Assembly: GCA_039519185.1 (NCBI GenBank)
Contig: CM076851.1
Coordinates: forward strand, 31,579,825-31,643,824
Direction of reading: 5' to 3'
Length of the DNA: 64,000 nucleotides
Source: Astragalus membranaceus
Lineage: Eukaryota > Streptophyta > Magnoliopsida > Fabales > Fabaceae
A program made the translations under genes and the position numbers. This document shows positions 32,607 to 42,926 of the stretch, piece by piece (positions within the stretch are counted from its first letter, which is position 1; each line of letters starts with the position of its first letter). The notes below the pieces were generated by a model. It saw nothing but the letters and a program-made list of their open reading frames with translations. It was not told the origin of the DNA and did not search any database.

Positions 32607-33954
32607 TTAATTCAAATAAATTTACCTATTATTTGAATTAACGTTGTGATTTATGTTTTAATCTCCATCCTTAATGCTTTCTAGGATTTGATCACTCTTA
32701 GGATGATTTATGATATGTGATTGTGAATGGATATTTGAATTACATATGCTTGAGAATTGAAATTTGTTTATCTCTAGTCTAGGAATAGTCATTGGTATTC
32801 AGAATCATAGGATAATTGTTGTTATTACTGCTTATTTCTTTTTAAGGTCACCTAAGGAATTAGAGGTTTTTTATTAGAAATAAAGGTTATTTTACCTAAG
32901 GAATTAGGATTAGTATAATTACAGCAATTTGATCATAGCTCATAAAATAAGTTCAATAACATGTTTGATTCGTTAGATACAAGAGTGAAGTAAATTGAAG
33001 CTCGTCGCCAATGCTCTTTAATTCATACAAATTCAACTTGTGTTCTTGTTATCCTTAAATTAAAATCACAAAAAATGTATTTATTGTTTTTCACTTTAAT
33101 TTCTTGTCAAACAAATCCAAATTAGTCCCTTTTCAATTTAGAAGTTAAATTGTTAAACTGATAATTAACCGCAGTCCCTGAGTTTGATACTCGGTCTTTC
33201 CGTACTATTACTTGCAACGATCCAGTACATTTGCCGTGATCCCACCAAAAACTTATCCCATAATTAAAGAGAAAAGAAGACAACACAAATAGAAAGTGGA
33301 ACACGTACGTAGGTATCATGCAAAGGTTGATTTTAAAACAACCAATAAAATAGAAGCACATATACAAAGTTGAAATTATTATTGAAGAACAAAGTTCGCA
33401 TATTTGAATAATTAATATTTTTCTGATGCTAAAGTACGCCCAAAACCACCGTTTAGCATTGCACTTTACATATTTAGTCACGAAATTATTATTTTTTACC
33501 AAACGGGTTATTGAGGAATGAGGTTTGCGTATCCGAACATGTAAAAAAAAGTTTGGACCCTAAAGTGCCTCAAAACAAATTGTTTAGCATGACACTTTAC
33601 GTATTTTGTCACGTAATTTTTTTATTTTTCATGAAACAGATTATTGAGTAACCACCTTCGCATATCTGGACATCTAAAATTTTTTGGTGCCCCAAAATGC
33701 ACTGTTAGCATCACACTTTACCTATTTTGTCACAAAGTTATTAAATTTTTTCTAAATCCTAAATTACCTCAAAACACACTGGTTAACATCGTACTTTAGG
33801 TATTTTGTTAAACTTTTTTTTCACCATCAAGTACACCAAAGCACACTGCACACCATTTAACATCTCATTTTACGTATTTTGTCATGAAATTAATTCTTTT
33901 TTTCACCGAATCGATTCTTTTTTTCACCATTTAACACTTGCCGTGATCCCATCA
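32607..33954 (+). repeat. Athila-type 5' LTR, 3' portion, with satellite block
   Basis: From about 32626 the sequence follows the Athila LTR (compare 17133-17299 and 40863-41482) and reaches a GATCCCACCA end-like motif at 33242. It then continues through a satellite-like block and ends with CTTGCCGTGATCCCATCA at 33954, next to the tRNA-Asp primer-binding site. The repeated end motif suggests that the LTR has the satellite block built into its 3' part. Confidence 0.75.
33376..33900. repeat. Satellite-like tandem repeat, unit about 120-130 bp
   Basis: Diverged tandem units marked by CACTTTAC-TATTTTGTCACG: CACTTTAC starts at 33462, 33593 and 33714 (steps 131 and 121), with shorter degenerate units after. 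Each contains a stretch like ACCAAACGGGTTATTGAG followed by AA-GTTCGCATAT. Single or partial units occur at 15885, 41630-41755 and 49561-49640. Confidence 0.7.
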
Positions 33955-33960
33955 AGTTTT

Positions 33961-33979
33961 TGGCGCCGTTGCCGGGGAT
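33961..33979 (+). other. Primer-binding site complementary to tRNA-Asp
   Basis: TGGCGCCGTTGCCGGGGAT is complementary to the 3' end of plant tRNA-Asp, the primer used by Athila-type elements. It lies seven bases after the LTR end. Confidence 0.85.
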
Positions 33980-34087
33980 TGCCAAATTTTTATCAGCTTA
34001 ATTTTTAAATTCTTGGTTGAATTTTAATTTCTGTCATTTTCTTTTATTTTTATCTCGTAATCACTTAATTTTGCTCTAACTTTATTT

Positions 34088-35817
34088 ATGCGAGGCATTG
34101 CCTCAGCTGCCCTTCTCTTTGATCCAGAAATTGAAAAGACTGCAAAGGCTAATCGAAAGCCTACAAGAGAAAGGAAACTCCAGGAAAAAAAAGCAGTAAG
34201 AGAAGTAGAGATTGTATCTGAGATTCCTGTCATTGAAGAGATGGCTGACACACCAATTAGACGCACTCTTGGAGATTATGGGAAGCATGACACAAACAGG
34301 CAGAGGTTACCAATTGCTCATCAACCGGTAACTGTGAATAGGTTTGAGATCAATCCAGGACTGTTTCGTGAATTGAGGTAGATGCAATTTGGTGGAAGAC
34401 CATGTGAAGATGCAAACAAGCATCTCACCAATTTTGAACAACTATGTGAAACAGTGAAAGTGGATGATAATACTGATGAAGCTAAGAAACTGAGGCTTTT
34501 TCCCTTCTCTCTAAAGGATGAAGCCAAAGAGTGGCTTGAATCGCAACCCGAAGGTAGCATCACTACATGGAATGATCTTGAAGACAAATTTCTTGAACAA
34601 TTTTTCCCTCCTTCCATGTTCATTAAGAAGAGGGGAGAAATCAATAATTTTGAGCAAAAAGAGGGTGAGTCGCTCTATGAGACTTACAAAAGATTCAAGA
34701 TCACATTGAAGGCTTGCCCGAATCACGGTTTTGATGACCATCTGCAAATGCAAATCTTTTGTACTGGGTTGAAACCAAATGCGAGGATGATGCTTGATGC
34801 CTCAGTAGGTGGTTCTCTGAATTTCAAGAATGCGGTAGAAGCAAGACAAATAATTGAATCTATGGTTTCAAATGATTACTTGGCTGCTCATGATAGAGGA
34901 GGTACATCTAAAAGAGGTCTCTTTGACTTAGATGCTCAGACTGCTGGGTTGGCTCAACAGAAGATAATCACTCATTAGTTGGAAGAACTGAAAAAGGGAA
35001 TGGAAGCTCTAAAGTTGAATTCTGTGCAACACTATTCTGCTCAAGTAAATGTTGTGACAAGTTTGAAGTGTCACTACTGTGAAGGTCCACATTCTAACTA
35101 AGACTGTGAACTTCCCCTAGCAGTCCAAGAGAAGATGTTTTTTGTCAAAAATAATCCATATTCCAACACCTACAATCGGGGGTGGAGGAATCATCCAAAT
35201 TTCTCTTGGAAGGATTAAGGGCAAAGCCAAAATGCTCCTCAAAAGAAAGCAGATCAGGAGATAGCAGTTGAGGGACTAGCTGCACAAACTTCTTCATTCA
35301 TGGAGGAAACAAGAGCAGATTTCAAAAGTCTAGAAGCTAGTTCTAAAAATTAAGAAGCATCCATCAGAAATCTAGAGACTCAAGTGGGCCAACTGGCCAA
35401 GCAAGTTGCACAAAGACCTTCGGGCTCTCTTCCAAGTGACATTATTCCTAATCCAAGGGGTGGTGAAACAATGAATGCTATAACCACACGGAGTGGAAAA
35501 ACAATTGAAGCTGTAGCAAAGAAGAGTCCACAAGAAGTGATTGAGCTTAGTGACAAATCTCCTGTGGGTGTTCACAAGAATTCTAATGTAAAAGAGAAGC
35601 CAAAATTGCCAAAACCAATTATTAACCTACCTTTCCCACAAAGACTGAAGAAGGAGCAAAATGAAAAGCAGTTTGCGGGTGTTGATGAACCTTTTATGAT
35701 TCAAGAGGATACTATTGGGCAAGAGGAGTCAAAGCTTCCAAAGCCAATCATCTAGCTACCTTACCCTCAGAGATTGAAGAAGGAGCAAGATGAATTGGTA
35801 AGTTTCTAGATGTTTTC
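34088..35817 (+). pseudogene. gag: Athila-type gag with several nonsense codons in an unbroken frame
   Basis: The frame runs from ATG 34088 to 35755 without a frameshift but contains stops at 34379 (TAG), 34976 (TAG), about 35099 (TAA), 35216 (TAA), about 35351 (TAA) and 35753 (TAG). The capsid region is clear (NKHLTNFEQLCETVKVDD, RLFPFSLKDEAKEWLE, FFPPSMF), followed by a knuckle-like CHYCEGPHSN with a stop inside, and a basic/proline region with repeated LPKPII-LP-PQRLKKEQ. The family is Ty3/gypsy Athila by gag type and tRNA-Asp primer. The host frame is cut at 35817 by solo LTR C. Confidence 0.85.
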
Positions 35818-38108
35818 TGTAACATCCCTAATTTAGGTTAATTTCATTTTATGAAATTAACTAGCGAATTATTATTAGATGAAATAATAATCGAGTCATG
35901 GTTTTATGCAAGGAATGAAGTCGTTACTTAATTGTGTGATTACTTGAGTTACTTGCATTATTGTTTGAAGTGATTGATTGTATGTGATTGTTTTGGGATA
36001 GAAATGGGTTTAAGTGAGAACTAGAGAGCAAGGGGTAAAATGGTCTTTTAACCACCCAAATCAAACACCCAGCTGAGTCAATGTTTGCAAAACACAACAC
36101 TATGACTCCACTTTCAGAATTTTTAGAAAAGAAGAGATAAACATAGGTTAAGTGAGTATTAGTGAGCCAAGGGTATTTTCGTCATTTCCTACTCATTAAT
36201 ACCCTCAGCCCACTAACACCCAACTGACCAAGCCTCAAACCATTTCAGCAAAAAAATCAAATTTCAGAATAGAGAAAGGGAGAGAGGAACTCGAAGGGAG
36301 AGAGGAAGAAGAAGGGTGAGAACACCAAAATCTCTCATTGCATGTAAGTATTCTTAGGTCCATTCTTCTCCATTCTTAATTATCTATCCAATGGTACTAA
36401 TTTCAATAACTGATTCCACCTCCTTCATCTCCTACCATCTTCGAATTTGAAGCTAGAGCTTGGCCATTAATGGAGTCTCTTACCTTGCATGTAGTTTGGG
36501 AGCTTGTAGATGGTCCTAGGAGTTCCAAGGTTCAGTTTTAAGTTCCATAGCAAGCTACATTATTGATTGAGGGAGTATTTGGAGAGGGTCTAGCTGCTGG
36601 TGTCAAGTTTAGCGGAAGTTGAGCTAGTTTGGAGTGATTTCGAGTTCTGGGACCGTTCAGGTGATTTCGATTGTTCGCGAGCTTCGCTTATTCTCAGTGT
36701 TTGTGATTTTCATCACAATACGGTGAGTTTTAATCACGTGTAGGTTTTTATATTTCGATTGTGGTTGTTTTGATATGCTGTCAAATGACGTAATTTCCTT
36801 TCGAAAGTTTTTAAGAGTCGAAAACCATTTTCGGGGAAAGTTACGCTCTACGGTTTATTTATCAAAATATATGATAATATGTGAATTGCTACTTGGACTG
36901 AATTGACTGGAATATTGTCTGATATTATCTGTTTTGAGGTTGGATTTTAATCGGAATATGGATTGGACGCGAACGGAGAAGCGAAACGAGAGAAACGGGT
37001 TGATGTTGGTATACAGAACAGAGCACACGGACTGTGCGCCCCAGTGGCACGAACCATGCACCAGTTTCGTTGTTGGCTAAATTAAGATGGTGCAACACGC
37101 ACGAGTCGTGCGCCCCTAGGGCACGGACCGTGCGTGTGGTTCGGGTTCAAGGTGCAAAATTCTCATTTCGTCACTTCTTTCGGTTCCAAACCTCTTCTAA
37201 TCTTCTTCCCAACCGTCCCTCATGTCATGGAACCAATAATATTCTGTTTTTAACATGATTGCAATGTTTAATGTTAATTGTTTTGAAAGTCGAAAAGGTT
37301 TCAAAAAAAACCATAATGTAGTACACGTGAGCGAACATGGGTTATATGTAATGTCATGGAACTAAATGTTCAAACTATTGTTCAAGGTCATGGAACTAAA
37401 TGTTCTTTCAAGGTCAAGATATATAAATTATATCAAAGGATGGGTGACGACCCAGTTGATTAGTATACTAGGGGAGGGGAAGTCATGAGCCCCAGAACCT
37501 AGGCCTCAGAAGGTTTGAAGCTAGTGTAAACTAGTGGAGAGATTCGACGGTAAAGGCGGAGCTTTTGCCGAAGATGTACTATGGCATGACAGGAAAAGCT
37601 ATATGCACGTAGGATCAATATGGACTACGATTAAATGAACAAGAATAAATGGACCGAGAGTCATTGTGAGGGGTTACGGTAGGACTCGCTGAGATAATGT
37701 TTATTTCACCCTTTATATGTTGTTGTTCTTACAGAGAGACGGGGAAAGAAGAAAGCGATGAGGCACGAGTAGGTGACGTGCTTGAGGAGAAGTTCGAAGA
37801 CTTGGATCTTTTATCTTTGATATTGAGTTCCCTTGTTGTCTTTATAACTCCATATGACTTGAATTTGTTTTAAGTTATGTAATCGTTTCCGCTTTTCTTG
37901 TGATGGTATTGAACACTAGGTCATGAGGATATTGAAAGACATGGAACCGATATGGTTTTCACTTAAGTTATGGAATGTTAAGACTGTTTGATGTTAATCA
38001 TCGAAAAATTTTAGTTGTGTTCAATATCTAAACAGGAAATATTACTCTGATGTATGCCATTTCGTGCACCTTAGCATTTCTATTTGATAGAAATATTAGG
38101 GTGTTACA
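35818..38108 (+). mobile_element. Solo LTR C of a Tekay-type element
   Basis: 2291 bp, from TGTAACATCCC to GGGTGTTACA, flanked by a perfect 5-bp duplication TTTTC (35813-35817 and 38109-38113). No internal sequence, so formed by LTR recombination. Contains donor-like GTAAGT at 36344 and GTGAGT at 36723, and palindrome pairs at 37025-37133. Same layout as LTR D. Confidence 0.92.
37025..37133. promoter_or_regulatory. Two pairs of 13-bp palindromes in solo LTR C
   Basis: ACACGGACTGTGC 37025-37037, GCACGAACCATGC 37047-37059, GCACGAGTCGTGC 37099-37111, GCACGGACCGTGC 37121-37133. Steps 22 and 22 within pairs, 74 between pairs. The first two sites are decayed but keep position. Confidence 0.75.
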
Positions 38109-38113
38109 TTTTC

Positions 38114-38634
38114 AAAAAGTTACGAATTAACATTCCTTTTGCAGAAGCTCTTGAACAGATGCCCAAATATGTAAAAATATTGTGGCTCTTGACATGGAAG
38201 AAGACAATGACATCCCGTTGATTTTAGGAAGACCTTTCCTAACTACCGGTAGAGCTGTAATTGATGTGGCGGATGGAACTTTGACATTGAAAGTCCAAGA
38301 TGAAGTCGTGACTTTCAATATGCTCAAGGCCATGGACCCTAAAAAGGGAAATGAAAAGTGTTATTGTATTGGGGTGCTTGATCCCATAAATGAAAAAAGA
38401 ATTCATGATCAAGCCCTCCACTTACCTCTTGAGAATTCACTTGTTGTGTCAAAATATTTTGAAGAAGGGGGTAACACAAAGGAAAAAGAAGTTGTGGCTA
38501 TGTCAGTGGATCCTCCATTCTATTCCCCTCATGCAACTTCTAGGAAGAGGAAACTTAAGCTTAAAAGAAAAGGCACCCAAGGAGCACTAAAGGAGGTACC
38601 TGAGAAGCATAGTCCACCACCTGAGCCAAATTGA
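38114..38634 (+). pseudogene. Athila-type protease remnant, rest of pol deleted
   Basis: After solo LTR C the Athila reading resumes with INIPFAEALEQMPKYVKI, then shifts frame at about 38180 into EEDNDIPLILGRPFLTTGRA, the C-terminal half of an aspartic-protease-like domain, and continues open to 38634 without further known domains. Reverse transcriptase, RNase H and integrase are not found, so the element is a deletion derivative. The following RFMGGNS stretch (38675) resembles the sequence seen near the 3' end of Athila/Tat elements. Confidence 0.75.
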
Positions 38635-40133
38635 AGAATCACCTCAACGTCGAGCTTAGGACGATAAAAAAGCGCTTCATGGGAGGCAACTCATACGAGG
38701 GAGTGTTCTATCTCTTCTCTTTTGCATTTTTTTATTTTTTTATTTTGTATTCTTCTTTCTGTTTAATTTTCGTATTGTGTGTTGCTGAACTGTTGTTAGA
38801 CTTGTGTGTGATGTGTGAGCAATAACACCCCATAACCCTAGTTAACTTGACTGATTAATGACTTTGCGGGTTGTTGGGTGATTGAGTTTGAACACTTGTT
38901 TGCATTTGAATTCCTTACATATCACCATTTAATAAGTTAAGTTAGCATGTGCATGATGAACACTCAGCTGTCCATAAAAAGCCTGATTTCCAGCAAACTG
39001 AGCATGGTATAACAAGAAAACAATGGGCATTCATTTCATTACTTTGACTCTCTCACAGACGGTGAGCTTCTGAGCCTAAACACTTAATTCCTTGATTTGT
39101 GAGTATCCGTGCATGTGTGTTTCTTCAGAACTTGAACTTAGTTCTTGATTGCTTTTGCATCGTATATACACACACATACATGATTGAGGACTTCTGTTTT
39201 CTTGGTAGCTAGAGCCTTAAAATGCTTACCCTTAAATTTGACCTTAGAGCAGCCCATTTGAGCCTTAAATCTTTTATTTTCTGGTTACAAACCTCATTAC
39301 AAGTCATTAACTGAAAAACCCAGTGTCCCACTTGTTTGGAATTGAGGAATGTGTTGTAATTATGGATCATTTGATATGAACTAAGTTTGGGGTTGCTTGA
39401 GGACAAGCAATTGTTCTAAGTTTGGGGGGTATACCAAAATAGGTTGTAAAAAAAAAGAAGAAAAGACAAGTACCAAAATTGTCAAGAAAAAAAAATGAAA
39501 CAAAAAAAATGAAAAAGGAAAAGAAAAAAAATCACAAGAAAAAGAACACAACAAATATTTAGAAAAGATGACAAGGACAAATTTTCCTTGTGGGCAATTG
39601 ATAACAAGGACAATTTTTCCTTGTGGAGAATTATTTTGAAGAAGTTTGGAGAGTAAGGATAGGATCTAGAGTGAAGAATGCATTTCTCAATTCCAATCAA
39701 GAAAGCCTAGATTCCAAAAGTTATCCACCCTGACCCAAGCCCCATTACAACCCTCATAAAGTCCTCATGGTATGTGTAGTATTTGTGTGTGATTGTTTTT
39801 CTTAGAACTTTGTTCAAGCCTATGGTAGGATATACATGTATTGTGACTTGAGCGCATTACCCTATATACACTTAAGAGTGAATTTTGGTGAGCGTGTGAG
39901 GAGAGGGTTGATGTTGATGAGTGGCTGCCCATGTTATTTTTTGTTGCTTTAGCTTGGTTTACTTGCTAGCAAGAGTTTTGAGCAGTTTGGCTTTTTGATT
40001 GCACAGTGTTATGGAATGCTTGAATAATGGTGATTTGTGGAATTTCATTTGTTGAACTTGTGTGTTTAATTCTAACCTTGTTCCCAATGGGAATTGTTGC
40101 TTGAGGACAAGCAAGAATTTAAGTTTGGGGTGG
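38635..40133 (+). other. Athila-type 3' non-coding region with hairpins and polypurine tract
   Basis: No gene. Contains two copies of the perfect hairpin TTGCTTG-AGGA-CAAGCAA (39393-39410 and 40097-40114), each followed within about 15 bp by AAGTTTGGGG. The second, TTAAGTTTGGGGTGG, abuts the LTR at 40134 and is the polypurine tract. An A-rich stretch lies at 39450-39560. An envelope-like frame is not seen. Confidence 0.65.
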
Positions 40134-41754
40134 TGATAATTCTCTAAATTATCTAATCTTTCTATTCTATATGAAGGGAAAATTGTCATATTCTCTAGAC
40201 TTATAGTTTGCCTTTGTCTTAACTTGATGTTAATTGGGCATGATTAATCTCTTAAAATGTTTTAATGATTATAGCTCAATTGGAATGCAGTTTTGGGCCT
40301 AATGATTATAAATCTAATGGAATATTTTTGCAGGTGTTGGAAAAAACAAATAAATATAGCACTAATGCTTTGTTGTGTTCAAACAGGTAAAGAATTATCC
40401 CTAGTGCTACAATTCCAAATTCGTTGAGTTAAGAAAAATAGAAGATATGTGGTGCCAATCATAGACCAATCATGTGCAAGAGTTATAAATAGGCCCATTA
40501 TAAAAATCCACTTATGGGCCCAAAGGACAAAATCCACTTGGAGGAAAAATAAAGACCTAAACAAGAAAAGAAAGGAATGAGAATTAAAGGAAAAAAGGAA
40601 GCGTGAAAAGGAATAAAAAGGACGAGAATTGGAAAGAAATGAGAGCACACACGGAAAGGAGAAAAAAAATACGGTCGGCACATCACCGTGAGCGAGATAG
40701 CGGAGGAGCCGACGGAACTCGAATCATCTTGTTCTTTTCGTGGAGTTATTTTCATTTCCCTTTTCACTTTTCATTGTTATCTCTATTTCTATGTCTAGTT
40801 AAATTTCCTGTTGTTGGGGATGAGTAACAATTTATGAATCTCTTATATTGTTGAATCAAACCTCAATTATTTGAATTAACGTTGTGATTTATGTTTTAAT
40901 CTTCATCTTTAATGCTTTCTAGGATTTGATCACTCTTAAGATGATTTATGATATGTGCTTGTGAATGGAAATTTGAATTACATATGCTTGAGAATTGAAA
41001 TTTGTTTATCTCTAGTCTAATAGCCATTAGTATTCAGAATCATAGGATAATTGTTGTTATTACTGCTTATTTCTTTTTAAGGTCACCTAAGGAATTAGGG
41101 GTTTTTTATTAGAAATAAAGGTTCTTTTACCTAAGGAATTAGGATTAGAATAATTATAGCAATTTGACCATAGCTCATAAAATAGGTTCAATAACATGTT
41201 TGATTCGTTAGATACAATAGTGAAGTAAATTGAAGCTCGTCCCCAATGCCCTTTAATTCATACAAATTCAACTTGTGTTCTTGTTATCCTTAAATTAAAA
41301 TCACAAAAAATATATTTATTATTTTTCACTTTAATTTCTTGTCAAACAAGTCCAAATTAGTCCCTTTTCAATTTAAAAGTTAAATTGTTAAACTGATAAT
41401 TAACTGCAGTCCCTGAGTTCGATACTCGGTTTTTCCGTACTATTACTTGCTACGATCCAGTACACTTGCCATGATCCCATCAAAAAACTTAACCCATAAT
41501 TAAAGAGAAAAGAAGACAACACAAATAGAAAGTGGAACACGTATGTAGGTATCATGCAAAGGTTGATTTTAAAACAACCAATAAAATAGAAGCACATATA
41601 CAAAGTTGAAATTATTATTGAAGAACAAAGTTCGCATATTTGAATAATTAATATTTTTCTGATGCTAAAGTACACCCAAAAACACCATTTAGCATTGCAC
41701 TTTACATATTTAGTCACGAAATTATTATTTTTTACCAAACGGGTTATTGAGGGC
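40134..41754 (+). repeat. Athila-type 3' LTR, truncated in its satellite part
   Basis: Starts TGATAATTCTCTAAATTATC after the polypurine tract. Contains a TATA box (TATAAATA, about 40488) and GTCGGCACATCACCGTGAGC, and reaches a GATCCCATCA motif at 41482, then continues into the satellite-like block to 41754, where it breaks off at GGGTTATTGAG. Confidence 0.8.
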
Positions 41755-42926
41755 ACAGAACAATTTCCATTCACAAAAATATTAATTCAAATTACATATG
41801 CTTGAGAAAAAAAAAGTACGGTCGGCACATCACCGTGAGCGAGATAGCGGAGGAGCCGACGGAACTTGGATCATCTTCATCTTTTCATGGAGTTATTTTC
41901 ATTCCCCTTTTCACTTTTAATTGTTATTTCTATTTCTATGTCTAGCTAAATTTCTTGTTGTTGGGAATGAGTAACAATTTATGAATCTCTTATATTGTTG
42001 AATCAAACCTCTATTATTTGAACTAACGTTGTGATTTATGTTTTAATCTCCATCCTTAATGCTTTCTAGGATTTGATCACTCTTAGGATGATTTATGATA
42101 TGTGATTGTGAATGGAAATTTGAATTACATATGCTTGAGAATTGAAATTTGTTTACCAAACGGGTTATTGAGGGCACAGAACAATTTCCATTCACAAAAA
42201 TGGTGATTTGTGGAATTTCATTTGTTGAACTTGTGCGTTTAATTCTAACCTTGTTCCCAGTGTGAATTGTTGCTTGAGGACAAGCAAGAATTTAAGTTTG
42301 GGGTGGTGATAATTCTCTAAATTATCTAATCTTTCTATTTTATATGAAGGGAAAATTGTCATATTCTCTATCTAATCTTTCTATTTACTGTCTTAATTTT
42401 ATGTTAATTGGGCATGATTAATCTCTTAAAATGTTTTAATGATTATAGCTCAATTGAAATGCAGTTTTGTGCCTAATGATTATAAATCTAATGGAATATT
42501 TTTGCAGGTGTTGGAAAAAACAAATAAATATAGCACTAATGCTTTGTTGTGTTCAAACGGGTAAAGAATTATCCTAGTGCTACAATTCCAAATTCGTTGA
42601 GTTAAGAAAAAGAGAAGATATGTGGTGCCAATCATAGACCAATCATGTGCAAGAGTTATAAATAGGCCCATTATAAAAATCCACTTATGGGCCCAAAGGA
42701 CAAAATCCACTTGGAGGAAAAATAAAGACCTAAACAAGGAAAGAAAGGAACGAGAATTAAAGGACAAAAGGAAGCGTGAAAAGGAATAAAAAGGACGAGA
42801 ATTGGAAAGAAATGAGAGCAGGCATAGAAAGGAGAAAAAAAAAAGTTCGGTCGGCACATCACCGTGAGCGAGAAAGCGGAGGAGCCGACGGAACTCGGAT
42901 CATCTTCATCTTTTCATGAAATTAAA
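41755..42926 (+). repeat. Shuffled Athila LTR fragments
   Basis: Pieces in order: GGCACAGAACAATTTCCATT block (41755-41785); LTR middle part 41808-42154; a second copy of ACCAAACGGGTTATTGAGGG with the same block (42155-42200); Athila 3' internal end with the hairpin and polypurine tract (42201-42305); LTR start again from 42306 (TGATAATTC) to about 42918; then a few bases of satellite. Junctions show short shared sequences, such as TCATG at 42918. This looks like repeated template switching or unequal exchange. Confidence 0.65.

Noticed and set aside
34024..34644. Minus-strand frames opposite the Athila gag
   Set aside because: Antisense to a recognised gag, with no motif of their own.
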